Positions 14,935 through 23,819 of a stretch of DNA of 64,000 nt are shown piece after piece. Position numbers and translations under genes: made by a program. The stretch's first letter is position 1. Each line of letters opens with the position of its first letter. This DNA comes from Microbacterium hominis NBRC 15708 (GTDB taxonomy: Bacteria; Actinomycetota; Actinomycetes; Actinomycetales; Microbacteriaceae), in NCBI RefSeq assembly GCF_001592125.1, contig NZ_BCWI01000002.1, positions 124,001 to 188,000 of the forward strand, read 5' to 3'. A model generated the notes under the pieces. It saw only the letters and a list, made by a program, of their open reading frames with translations, was not told the origin of the DNA and searched no databases.

Positions 14935-16392
14935 ATGACGGACGTGAGCTTGTCGAAGGCTGCGGCGCGTGGCGCGATGACCACCCTCGGGGGTCAGTGG
15001 ATCCGTTTCGTGGTGCAGACCCTGTCCGTCATCGTCCTGGCGCGGCTGCTCACGCCCCAGGACTACGGCCTCGTGGCGATGGCGACCGCGGTATCCGGGC
15101 TGGCGTTGCTGTTGGGCGACTTCGGTCTGTCGCTCGCATCGATTCAGTCCCAGACGATCACCCATCAGCAACGAAGCAACATCTTCTGGATCAATCTGGG
15201 CGTGGGCCTCGCGATATCGGGGATCGTCTTCGGACTGGCCTATCCCATGGCAGCGTTCTACGGACAACCGGAGGTCGCGCTCGTCGCCATGGGGATCTCC
15301 CCGATGTTCCTCCTGGAGAACTGCGCCTCGCAGTTCCGGGCCGAATGTTCCCGGAACCTGCGGTTCAAGTGGATGGCGGCCGCAGACATCATCAGTCAAA
15401 CTGCGGGTCTTGCAGCCGCTGTCATCGTCGCGCTGAGCGGCGGCGGGTTCTGGGCGCTCGTCGTGCAGCAGGTCGGCATCTCGCTCGTGCGGCTCATCGT
15501 GCTCGTCATCGCTGCACGTTGGGCGCCCACGGTCCCCCGCCGCGCCCAGGGGATGGGTGCGCTCTACACGTTCGGACTGAACACGCTCGGGGTGCAGTTC
15601 GTGAACTACCTCAGCTCCAACGTCGACAACATCCTGGTCGGCAAGGTCTACGGGGCGGACGCGCTCGGCATGTACAGCAGGGCGTATCAACTGTTCCGAC
15701 TGCCCATGCAGCAGGTCGCGGCGCCCATGACCCGCGTCGCGCTTCCGATCCTGTCGAAGATCGAGGATCAGTCGCGGTTCAACGCCTACGTCGAGCGGGC
15801 GCAGCTGCTGCTGACGTATGTGCTCGGCGGCGCATTCATGCTTGCGACGGCGTTCGCGCTCCCCATCGTCTCCATCGTGCTGGGATCGCAGTGGACAGCG
15901 AGTGCGCCGATCTTCGCGGTCCTCGCGGCCGGCGGTGTCTTCCAGGGCATCGGGTACGTCTACTACTGGGTGTTCTTGGCCAAGGCGTTGACGGGGCTTC
16001 AGCTCCGGTACGCGATCATCAGCCGACTCCTGATGATCGCGCTGATGGTCGCCGGACTCCCCTTCGGTCCGATCGGCGTCGCCGCGGGCGCGAGCACCGG
16101 CCTGGCCCTCAACTGGATCATCCTGACCATCTTCGCGATCCCGAAGGCGGGCATCGACGCGAAGTCTCTTGCGGCACAGGCGATCGTCCCGATCCTGGTG
16201 TATCTGCCCCTCGTCGCTGCCCTGCTGCCCCTGTCCTATCTCTGGAACGACGCCCTCGGAAGCTGGGGACTGCTCGGAGCGCTGTCGGGTATCGCTATCG
16301 TCTATCTCGTGGCCGTCTGGCTGACGATCCCGAGAGTGCGCCAAGACCTCAGACTGCTGACCGCCACCGCTCGCCTGATAAGGAACCGATGA
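14935..16392 (+). CDS. Polysaccharide flippase, Wzx/MOP superfamily
   Basis: 485 aa, about 12-14 membrane helices. It begins with the typical GAMTTLGGQWIRFVVQTLSV and ARLLTPQDYGLVAMATA, and has VDNILVGKVYGADALGMYSR in the middle. It should carry lipid-linked repeat units across the membrane. First gene of a three-gene plus-strand unit; its stop overlaps the next start (ATGA). Promoter not identified; the gap 14830-14934 is shared with the divergent transferase. Confidence 0.9.
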   Translation: MTDVSLSKAAARGAMTTLGGQWIRFVVQTLSVIVLARLLTPQDYGLVAMATAVSGLALLLGDFGLSLASIQSQTITHQQRSNIFWINLGVGLAISGIVFGLAYPMAAFYGQPEVALVAMGISPMFLLENCASQFRAECSRNLRFKWMAAADIISQTAGLAAAVIVALSGGGFWALVVQQVGISLVRLIVLVIAARWAPTVPRRAQGMGALYTFGLNTLGVQFVNYLSSNVDNILVGKVYGADALGMYSRAYQLFRLPMQQVAAPMTRVALPILSKIEDQSRFNAYVERAQLLLTYVLGGAFMLATAFALPIVSIVLGSQWTASAPIFAVLAAGGVFQGIGYVYYWVFLAKALTGLQLRYAIISRLLMIALMVAGLPFGPIGVAAGASTGLALNWIILTIFAIPKAGIDAKSLAAQAIVPILVYLPLVAALLPLSYLWNDALGSWGLLGALSGIAIVYLVAVWLTIPRVRQDLRLLTATARLIRNR

Positions 16393-17225
16393 CCGTTCGC
16401 GACGACGTGCCCCCGTGGATCTTCCACTGGAATCCCCGCAAGCCTGTCTTCCCGGGACGGCTCGGCCGGCTGATCCCCCTGCGAAGAAGAGTCAACAACT
16501 TCGGAGACCTCCTCGGTCCGCGGATCGTCCGGCTCCTGATGCAGCAGCGCGGGGCGGTCGATCTCGGGCTCGAGGCGCCGCGGCGGCTCTTCAGCGTCGG
16601 ATCGGTGCTCCACTTCGCTGCGGATGACGACATCGTCTGGGGCTCGGGCGTCAACGGGAAGGTATCGCAGAGCAGCCTGGGCTTCGAACGCCTCGATGTG
16701 CGCGCAGTGCGAGGACCGCGCACGGCAGCGATCCTGCGAGACAAGGGCATTGCAGTACCGGAGGTGTACGGCGACCCTGCGTTGCTGTTGCGGGACCTCG
16801 ATCAGGATTTCGCGGGATGGTCGCTGGACAAGCGCCACAAGATCACGATCGTCCCCAACCTCAACGACCTGTCGACGCTGGGCCGGACGGCCGACGTCCT
16901 CGATCCTCGGGGACGCGTCGATGACTGCCTCGAACGGATCGCGCGGAGCGAGGTGGTCGTCGCCTCCTCCCTGCACGGCATCATCCTGGGCGAGCTCGCG
17001 GGTGCGAAGGTCGTTCCCTTCCGCGCGACGCGGGAGCACATCTTCAAGTACGACGACTACTACGAAGGGACGGGACGCGCACGACCGGAGTTCGCGCCGG
17101 ATCTCGACTCCGCGTTGGATCTGGCTGCCGGCGCCGCGTCGGTGTCGGATCCCCTCGAGAATTGGGATGCCCGACCGCTGCTCGACGCGTTTCCCTGGGA
17201 CGCGCTGACGACGGGCCGGGAATGA
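16389..17225 (+). CDS. Polysaccharide pyruvyl transferase family protein (first copy)
   Basis: 278 aa. Motifs NNFGDLLGPRIVRLL, SVGSVLHFA, DDIVWGSGVNG, VRGPRTAAILR and ASSLHGIILGELAG place it in the PF04230 pyruvyltransferase family, which transfers pyruvate ketals from phosphoenolpyruvate to sugars. Coupled by 4-nt overlaps to the flippase before it and the polymerase after it. It is the shorter GT-B-type member, unlike the two on the minus strand at 19559 and 21690. Confidence 0.8.
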   Translation: MTVRDDVPPWIFHWNPRKPVFPGRLGRLIPLRRRVNNFGDLLGPRIVRLLMQQRGAVDLGLEAPRRLFSVGSVLHFAADDDIVWGSGVNGKVSQSSLGFERLDVRAVRGPRTAAILRDKGIAVPEVYGDPALLLRDLDQDFAGWSLDKRHKITIVPNLNDLSTLGRTADVLDPRGRVDDCLERIARSEVVVASSLHGIILGELAGAKVVPFRATREHIFKYDDYYEGTGRARPEFAPDLDSALDLAAGAASVSDPLENWDARPLLDAFPWDALTTGRE

Positions 17226-18613
17226 GCGCCACTGTTCCGCAGCTGCTCACGACGCCGTCCCCGGCGGCCGTCCAGCGCGCCGCGCGTGACACGCGCAACG
17301 CCAGGATCATCGGCCTGCTGTTCGGCATCTACGCCGGGACGATCGGGGTCAGGATCAGCGTCGGTGGCGGGCTGGCGTTTCCGACCGCGGTCTTCTTGAT
17401 CGGCCTGGTCGCGACGCTCCTGTGCTTCGCACCGCAACGGCTGCGTCATCTGCGGATAACGTGGATCGACTTCGCGATCGTGGCCTATTTCCTCGTGCGT
17501 GTGTTGACCGAAGCCATCAACGCCGACCGGCTGGACCACTCGCCGGCATATCCGGTGGCCGTGAACGCCGCGTACTACATCACGGCGTACTACTGCGCGC
17601 GGCTGACGGTCAGCAATCGGGACGAGCTCCGCGCCTTTCTCGGCGCTTTGGCGCTGCCCTCCATCGCGGTGAGCGCGATCGGCGTGCTCCAAGTGCTCGG
17701 CGTGAGCGCCGTCACGAGTTTCGTCGTCAACTTCACGCAGAGCGACGCGGTGATCAACCGGCTCACGGACGGACGGCTCACGCGCGCATCGAGTCTCATC
17801 GGCCACTGGTCCGCCCTCGGCGGGTACCTGTGCTGCGCGGCCGCCATTGCGGCCGTGTGCCTGGTTCTCGATCGGGCGGAGGGGCGTCGGGTGTCGCGAA
17901 CTCAGCTGCTCGTGTTCGCTGCGAGCATGGTGGGGGTGCTCGCCACGTTCACATTCGCCGCGATCCTCGCCGCGCTCGCGATTCTGATCGCGACGATGGC
18001 CGTCCTCGGGTACAAGGTGCGCGGCCTGCTCGCGCTCACCCTGCTGTTCGTCGCCGCGAGCGTCGTCTTCGGAGACTCCTTGCAATCGCGCTTCAACCTC
18101 CAAGACCTGCCGACGACATATCTTCCGCCGGAGTTCGCCTGGGTCCCCTCCACGCTAGCCGTGCGGATCTACCTGTGGACGACTCAGACCCTCCCCGCCA
18201 TCAGCATCGAGCCGTGGCTCGGCTGGGGACACAGCGTGTTCGCGGGCGTGGGCACCTGGCCGGTCTACCCGAAGACGATCGTGTGGCCGTTCCCGGAATC
18301 CGAGTACATCAAGACGCTGATCACCGGCGGGATCGCAGAGCTGTCCGCACAGGTCCTCGTCTTCATCGGCTGGCTGACCGTCATCCGGCGGGGCGGCGGG
18401 AGCATCGATGTGCGCGCGCGCTCAGTCCTCACGGTGACCTTCGCGTCCCTGCTCATCGCGTCTTCCATCAACGCCTACTTCACGAATCAGGGAGTCCCCT
18501 CTATCTGGTGGCCTCTGGTGGGGGCGTTGGCCTTCGCCTTCACGCCAGGCAGCGCACTCCCGGCATCGCGCCGAACGTCGACAGTGACGAGGACTACATC
18601 TTCCGCACGATGA
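17222..18613 (+). CDS. O-antigen ligase/polymerase-like membrane protein (Wzy type)
   Basis: 463 aa with about 10-11 hydrophobic helices and one large extracytoplasmic loop (around SLQSRFNLQDLPTTYLPPEF to GWGHSVFAGVGTWPVYPKTI), the layout of Wzy/WaaL proteins. It likely polymerises the repeat unit after flipping. ATG at 17222 overlaps the preceding stop. The last 20 nt overlap the convergent glycosyltransferase gene at 18594, and the tail is Ser/Thr/Arg-rich, so the functional end may lie before the final residues. Confidence 0.75.
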   Translation: MSATVPQLLTTPSPAAVQRAARDTRNARIIGLLFGIYAGTIGVRISVGGGLAFPTAVFLIGLVATLLCFAPQRLRHLRITWIDFAIVAYFLVRVLTEAINADRLDHSPAYPVAVNAAYYITAYYCARLTVSNRDELRAFLGALALPSIAVSAIGVLQVLGVSAVTSFVVNFTQSDAVINRLTDGRLTRASSLIGHWSALGGYLCCAAAIAAVCLVLDRAEGRRVSRTQLLVFAASMVGVLATFTFAAILAALAILIATMAVLGYKVRGLLALTLLFVAASVVFGDSLQSRFNLQDLPTTYLPPEFAWVPSTLAVRIYLWTTQTLPAISIEPWLGWGHSVFAGVGTWPVYPKTIVWPFPESEYIKTLITGGIAELSAQVLVFIGWLTVIRRGGGSIDVRARSVLTVTFASLLIASSINAYFTNQGVPSIWWPLVGALAFAFTPGSALPASRRTSTVTRTTSSAR

Positions 18614-19562
18614 CCGGCGTGGCGAACGGTGCGAACTTGAGAAGGAGGAGCGCCACCGCCCGTCGTCGATCGACGCGAACAGTCCGGGTCACGACCGTCG
18701 CGACCGAGATCCTCGCTCGGGCCCGCCGACGCGCTTCGCGCGCCTCCTGCGGTGAGTAGCGAGGATTGTACGAGTCCTTGATCGCGGACAAGAGGAAGAA
18801 GCGGTGGACGAAATCCTCCACCAGCGGAGGATCGATCCCGACCCGCTGCGTGGCGGTACGGACAGCTCCTTCGACGATGGCAAGGGACTGCGCACGCCGT
18901 CGACCGGATTGGATGATCGATCCGGGACGCACGAGGTAGCGGTACTTCACCTGGTCCGTGAAGATGACCGTCGTCGCGGCGGCGAGATACGAGGACGTCA
19001 TGGTGAGGTCCGAGTGCACCTCCGAGGGGGGAACCTCGATGCTCTCGATGAGCGCGCGCGAGAAGAGCTTGTTCCACAGGTGCCCCTTCAGCACGCCGGA
19101 CAAGAGACGTTCGACGGCTTCGCGACCATCCATGCGAGAGGTCTGGGCAGTGGGATGCACCGGCCGGACGAGTCCCGACGGGTAGACATAGTCGGCGTCG
19201 CAGATCACCACGTCGGCTGCCGCCGACTCGGCGAGCCCCGCCATCGAGCTGAGCAGCGTGGCGTCCCAATCGTCGTCGATGTCGACGAACCACACGAAGT
19301 CGCCGCTCGCGCGAGCCAGCCCCGCCCGACGTGCCCGCGCCACACCTTGATTCACCTCGAGACGCACGAGCACGACGCGAGCATCGTCGCCGACGACACG
19401 CTCGATCACACGGAGCGAGTCATCCGACGAGCCATCGTCGACCAGGATGAGCTCACCGTCCACCTCCGCGACTTCCGCGATGAGCTTCGGGAGGGATTCT
19501 TCGAGGTATGCGGACGCGTTGAAGATCGCCGCCACCGCGGACACGCGCGGACGAGTAGTCAC
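18594..19562 (-). CDS. GT2 family glycosyltransferase
   Basis: 322 aa GT-A enzyme: VSAVAAIFNASAYLEESLPK start, LILVDDGSSDDSL, and the DXD motif in DFVWFVDIDDDWD. The C-terminal third is basic and helical. It should add one sugar to the lipid-linked repeat unit. Last gene of a long minus-strand run in which each gene overlaps the next by 4 nt (19559-19562 here). The 3' end overlaps the convergent polymerase gene. Confidence 0.88.
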   Translation of the reverse strand: MTTRPRVSAVAAIFNASAYLEESLPKLIAEVAEVDGELILVDDGSSDDSLRVIERVVGDDARVVLVRLEVNQGVARARRAGLARASGDFVWFVDIDDDWDATLLSSMAGLAESAAADVVICDADYVYPSGLVRPVHPTAQTSRMDGREAVERLLSGVLKGHLWNKLFSRALIESIEVPPSEVHSDLTMTSSYLAAATTVIFTDQVKYRYLVRPGSIIQSGRRRAQSLAIVEGAVRTATQRVGIDPPLVEDFVHRFFLLSAIKDSYNPRYSPQEAREARRRARARISVATVVTRTVRVDRRRAVALLLLKFAPFATPVIVRKM

Positions 19563-20602
19563 TGGTTCACCACTTTCGACATCGTGAGGACGGTGGACTC
19601 GATCGACGCTCTCGCGCGACCCAGACTCTCGCGCAGGGCATTCTGCCGCGGCTCGATGTCCGCCGCCGCCCCGATGAGATCATCCGGGGTGACCAGGTCG
19701 CGGTCGAATGCTCCGACATCGAGACCGGCCGAGTCGAGCGTGCGCCACGCCTTCTCGCGACGGTTCGAGACCAGCGCGACCGGCAGCGCCCCCTCGGTCA
19801 CGCCGATGGCGAGCGCGTGCAGTCGATCGCTGAGAACGATCCGAGAGGCTCGATAGACAAGACGGATCCGCTGCTCTTGGCGCATCATGTCGTCGTCATC
19901 CCAACGGACGTGCTCGCCGCCGACGAGCGCTGCGAGCTTGCGCGCCATCTGTTCGTCGCGTCGGATCTGGGCGACCACCAGAACTCGCAGATCGAGCTGC
20001 CGCGCCGCCTGACGGATGGCGTTGACGAGACCGGGGCTCGGCGCCGCGCCGTCATAGCGCAGGGAGACGGCAAGGACGTCACGGATGCCGGAGCCCTCAC
20101 CCTCTTCGGGATCGCCAAGCCGCAACGCCCAGTCGGGGGCGACGCCTCCTACACCGATGTACTGGGCGCTCCACTGATCACGCCATTGCACGATGTGCAT
20201 CAGTCGAAGTACGCACGCGACCACGATGCGCCCGCGGCCGGGCGCCCGGATACCCACTCCCACGTGCACGTTCGTGCCGCCGCGGAGGCGGTTCAGAAGG
20301 AGAATCGGAGCGAGCCGCCCGTAGCGAAGGGCATGGCGCCCGGCCGCGCCCGACTCGCCGGCGTTGTGAGCGTAGAGCATCCCTCCCATCGCCCCCGCCA
20401 GAAGTGCTCTGCGCCACTCCGCGCGGTCTCGAACGAGGATGTCGTCGTCACGCACGCCCAGTCCGGAGATGTACCCGGCCGATTGACCCCCGACGAAGAC
20501 CGTGAGCGGGCCGAAGCCGCGGAGGACATCGAAGAACGCTCGGCGGAGGGCTGTGTCTCCAAGATTGTCACGTTGCCCCAGAGCGGAGACGAGGACCCTC
20601 AT
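19559..20602 (-). CDS. Polysaccharide pyruvyl transferase family protein (second copy)
   Basis: 347 aa. N-terminal ALGQRDNLGDTALRRAFFDV, IRAPGRGRI in the middle, and the C-terminal SRIVLSDRLHALAIGVTEGA donor-binding segment are typical of PF04230 members of the long form. It resembles the N-terminal half of the 709-aa protein at 21690 (VGQHDNIGDIILRRELIEW; LLAVSDRLHVLIAATTEGV), so the two are paralogs. Coupled on both sides by 4-nt overlaps. Confidence 0.8.
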   Translation of the reverse strand: MRVLVSALGQRDNLGDTALRRAFFDVLRGFGPLTVFVGGQSAGYISGLGVRDDDILVRDRAEWRRALLAGAMGGMLYAHNAGESGAAGRHALRYGRLAPILLLNRLRGGTNVHVGVGIRAPGRGRIVVACVLRLMHIVQWRDQWSAQYIGVGGVAPDWALRLGDPEEGEGSGIRDVLAVSLRYDGAAPSPGLVNAIRQAARQLDLRVLVVAQIRRDEQMARKLAALVGGEHVRWDDDDMMRQEQRIRLVYRASRIVLSDRLHALAIGVTEGALPVALVSNRREKAWRTLDSAGLDVGAFDRDLVTPDDLIGAAADIEPRQNALRESLGRARASIESTVLTMSKVVNQ

Positions 20603-21693
20603 CCGGAGACGTCACGCCTCGTTCGATCGAGCAGAGCCTCGAGGAGCGAGACACTGTTCTCGGGCGAGAACCGGTGCAGCCACCTGCTCGTGTCCGTCAT
20701 CGTCAGTGCCGACGCGCGCTGCACGGCGTCCGCGATGTCCGAGGGCCGATCCGAGACGGCGAGCTCACCCGTGATGCCGGGGACGATGGCGTCCGCGACA
20801 CCGAGCGCTGCGGAGAGGGCGACCGACGGGAACCCCGCCGCCGCCGCTTCGACCAGGACGTTTCCGAATCCTTCACGATCCGAGGGGAGCAGCACGACGG
20901 CATCGGCGGGGAACTGCGTGAACCAGTCCTCGACCCATCCCTTGAACTCGATGTCCACGCCGGCTCGCCGCGCCGCGAGCTCGACGCTCGCCTTCAACGG
21001 CCCGTCGCCGAAACTCACCACCCTGACCGACACGCCGCGGCGCGCGAGTTCGGCGGCGGTCGCGACGGCGAGTTCCGGTCGCTTCTGCGAAACCAGTCGC
21101 GAGGGCAGCACGATGGAGATCGTGTCGCTCGGCTGACGCGTGCCGTCCGCAGCCGCGGCTCGGCTCGTCTTGGCCGTCGCCGGGTTGGGGATGACGGTGC
21201 AGCGCTCACTGAGCACACCGAATCCCGCCACGAGTTCGGCGGCGACCGGATGCGAGATCGCGACGACGTGATCTGCCCAGGGATAGACCAGCTTCGCGAT
21301 GCGGATCTTCACCCGGTGGGACAGCGACGCGGACCTCAGCCCCAGAGAGACGAGGTTCCTCTCCGAGATGAGCACCGCCGGGCGGTCCTGCCGAGATATC
21401 AGGCGTGAGGCGATGAGTGCGAGGAGATTCGGATGCGCCTGCAGCGCCAGCACGACATCCGGCTTCTCCCGCTGCATGGCCTTGGCGATCGCCCGGACCT
21501 TCGCGACCTGCCCTCCGCGCCCCTTGAGCGAATGGAACTCGACACCCGCCGGAGCGTACGCGGGGTCGACGTCTCCTGCGGTGAGAACCGTCACGACGTG
21601 ATGGCCGCGCTCGACCAGCGCCCCCATCCATGTGCGCGCCACGAACTCTGCGCCGCCTCCGCGCAGCGCCGGCACGACGAACATGATCCTCAT
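20599..21693 (-). CDS. GT4 family glycosyltransferase
   Basis: 364 aa. GT-B enzyme starting MRIMFVVPALRGGGAEFVAR; the donor region has LPSDREGFGNVLVEAAAAG, which holds the E(x7)E motif of retaining GT4 enzymes, and ISIVLPSRLVSQKRPELAV precedes it. ATG at 21693 overlaps the stop of the upstream fusion gene (ATGA); a longer frame to 21756 would overlap that gene further. The sugar is unknown. Confidence 0.88.
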   Translation of the reverse strand: MRIMFVVPALRGGGAEFVARTWMGALVERGHHVVTVLTAGDVDPAYAPAGVEFHSLKGRGGQVAKVRAIAKAMQREKPDVVLALQAHPNLLALIASRLISRQDRPAVLISERNLVSLGLRSASLSHRVKIRIAKLVYPWADHVVAISHPVAAELVAGFGVLSERCTVIPNPATAKTSRAAAADGTRQPSDTISIVLPSRLVSQKRPELAVATAAELARRGVSVRVVSFGDGPLKASVELAARRAGVDIEFKGWVEDWFTQFPADAVVLLPSDREGFGNVLVEAAAAGFPSVALSAALGVADAIVPGITGELAVSDRPSDIADAVQRASALTMTDTSRWLHRFSPENSVSLLEALLDRTRRDVSG

Positions 21694-23819
21694 CGAGCGA
21701 TCTCCTCTACTGCTGCGCGATCGCTGCCGTAACGCGCATCCCGCGCCTCGGTCCATGCCCGCTCGAGGACGGGCGCCACGGCCTTCATCGAGTAGTTCTC
21801 CTCGAAGCGCTGCAGCCCGCGCGACGCGACGTCACGGCGCTTGGCGGCATCGTCCATGAGGGTGCCCAGTGCGGCGGCGAGCTCATCGACGTCTCCCGGG
21901 GCCACGATGAGCCCCGCACCCTCATCGAGGAGCTTCCCGATGCCGCCGACGCTCGTCGCCACCACCGCACAGCCGTTGGCCATGGCTTCGATGAGGAACA
22001 TCGGCATCGCTTCATCGAACGACGGCAGGACGGCGATCTCGGCGCCGGCCAGATCCGCCATCAGCTCATCGTGCGGCTGGGAACCCGTGAACTCGGCGTT
22101 CGGGATGGAGAGCCCAGCGAAACTCGAATCCACGATCGGCCCCACGATGCGCAGGTTCCAGTCCGGACGCGTTGCAGACACTCGCGACCACGCCTCCAGC
22201 AGCGGGCCGACACCCTTCCTTCGCGACACCGCACCGCCGAACACGACGGTGGGTCGCTTTGCCGAGGATGCTGCCTCCTGAACGGCATTCGGGATCAGCC
22301 TCACGTCGCTGTCGGGGAGGAGGTGCGAGACGGCGTCCGCCGTCTCCTCGGAGAGGACGACCACGGTGTCCGCGGCGGCCAGCACTCGTCTCACGAGCTT
22401 CGGCCGCTCCGTGGCGAAGGACACGAACTCGCTGCCGTGCAGATGAGCGACGGTCGCAAAACCACGGATGTCGGCGAGCCGGAGCAGCATCCCCTCCCGC
22501 CAGAAGGATCCCCCCTGGGACAGATGCACGACGATGACGTCGCGACGGTCCCTCCTCTTGGTGAGTATCTTGGCGGCGGCCGAGAGGAAGAGCCAGGTGC
22601 CGCGCAGACCGCGCGTCCCGTCCCGCGAGACGATGACGTGGGATGTGCTCTGATCGAACGACCAGTTCAGATAGGAGTTGACGACCTGCGTCATGCCGCC
22701 CGCCACCTCGCCCGACCGTCCCACGTGCCAGACCCGCTGCGGAGAGTCGCCGTCGCCGTCGAACAGCGTGGCGATCTCGGCGCGGACCTCGGCCAGTTCC
22801 GCGCGCGCGGCTCGCGCCGCTGCCTGAGTCTCCTCGACGCGTTCGATCGCGGCGGCCAGGTGGTCCTGCAGAAGCTGAGCATCGGCGCCGGCCGCGGAGA
22901 CGGAGACGCCGTCGATGCCGGCCGCCCTGAAATGGCGATCGATCTTGTCCGACCCGTCCGTGAGCAGCGCCGCCGGGGCCACGCCCTCCGTTGTGGCCGC
23001 GATCAGCACGTGAAGGCGATCGCTCACGGCGAGGAGCGATTCCCGGTAGAGGTCGCGCAGAGCCTCCTCGTGCTCGAGGGGACGGGAACCGTCCCAATCG
23101 TGCAACGCACCTTCCAAGCGCTGGGCGAGCACCGCGGACCGTTCGCGGTCGCGCAGCACCTGCACGACGCACACGATGGCGAGGTCGTGTTCGTCCGCCG
23201 TCCGCCGCACGGCGTCGAACCATGCGTCCGAGGGCAGATCGCGATCGCTTCGCATCGACACGACCATCTTCGACCGCGTGGGGCGCTCCGCGGTCGCCGC
23301 GGCGGGCAGCCGCTCCGCCTGACCGAACGCCAGATCCGGCATGAGGCGACCGCGGAAGTACTCCGCGGTTCGCGTGTCGCGCCACAGTGTCACGTGCGAG
23401 AGGCCGATCGATGGCTTCATCAGCATGCGGGGAAGGGGGGCGAAGTCTCGACTTCCCGCACCGACCCTCGCGACGGGGCCCCGTCTCAACCGCACCAGAG
23501 CCACCGCCGGCAGCATCCCGAGATGCTCCTTCATGCCTTTCAGCGTCAGCTGGATCTCGCCCGGCTTGAAGACGTAGGCGGCATCGCCTCGAGCAGCGCT
23601 TCGCAGCAGCGCCCGGTACCACGCCGTGAAGCTGTAGTAGATCGTGGAATCCGGGCCCGCATCCAACGCGTCCGCGTAGCCCTCCGGAGCCGCACCGACA
23701 TAGACGTGGAGCTTTCCGAACGGACGCAGCCACTCGATCAGCTCGCGCCGGAGGATGATGTCACCGATGTTGTCGTGCTGCCCGACACCGGGGACGAAGA
23801 TGTGACGTGCAGAACTCAC
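21690..23819 (-). CDS. Fused pyruvyltransferase-like / GT4 glycosyltransferase
   Basis: 709 aa, about twice the usual size. Residues 1-325 match polysaccharide pyruvyl transferases (VGQHDNIGDIILRRELIEW near the start; SLLAVSDRLHVLIAATTEGV at 261-280). Residues about 322-352 form an Ala/Glu/Arg-rich coiled-coil linker. Residues 361-700 are a GT4 glycosyltransferase with VVFGGAVSRRKGVGPLLEAW and the E(x7)E motif in FDEAMPMFLIEAMANG. The frame is open through the junction, so this is a real fusion unless there is a sequence error. It could glycosylate and pyruvylate the same repeat unit (inference). Coupled by 4-nt overlaps on both sides. Confidence 0.85.
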   Translation of the reverse strand: MSSARHIFVPGVGQHDNIGDIILRRELIEWLRPFGKLHVYVGAAPEGYADALDAGPDSTIYYSFTAWYRALLRSAARGDAAYVFKPGEIQLTLKGMKEHLGMLPAVALVRLRRGPVARVGAGSRDFAPLPRMLMKPSIGLSHVTLWRDTRTAEYFRGRLMPDLAFGQAERLPAAATAERPTRSKMVVSMRSDRDLPSDAWFDAVRRTADEHDLAIVCVVQVLRDRERSAVLAQRLEGALHDWDGSRPLEHEEALRDLYRESLLAVSDRLHVLIAATTEGVAPAALLTDGSDKIDRHFRAAGIDGVSVSAAGADAQLLQDHLAAAIERVEETQAAARAARAELAEVRAEIATLFDGDGDSPQRVWHVGRSGEVAGGMTQVVNSYLNWSFDQSTSHVIVSRDGTRGLRGTWLFLSAAAKILTKRRDRRDVIVVHLSQGGSFWREGMLLRLADIRGFATVAHLHGSEFVSFATERPKLVRRVLAAADTVVVLSEETADAVSHLLPDSDVRLIPNAVQEAASSAKRPTVVFGGAVSRRKGVGPLLEAWSRVSATRPDWNLRIVGPIVDSSFAGLSIPNAEFTGSQPHDELMADLAGAEIAVLPSFDEAMPMFLIEAMANGCAVVATSVGGIGKLLDEGAGLIVAPGDVDELAAALGTLMDDAAKRRDVASRGLQRFEENYSMKAVAPVLERAWTEARDARYGSDRAAVEEIAR

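Noticed and set aside
14830..16344. Minus-strand extension of the glycosyltransferase gene to 839 residues
   Set aside because: The extra part lies opposite the flippase gene and has the His/Asp/Arg/Gln-rich composition of a shadow frame.
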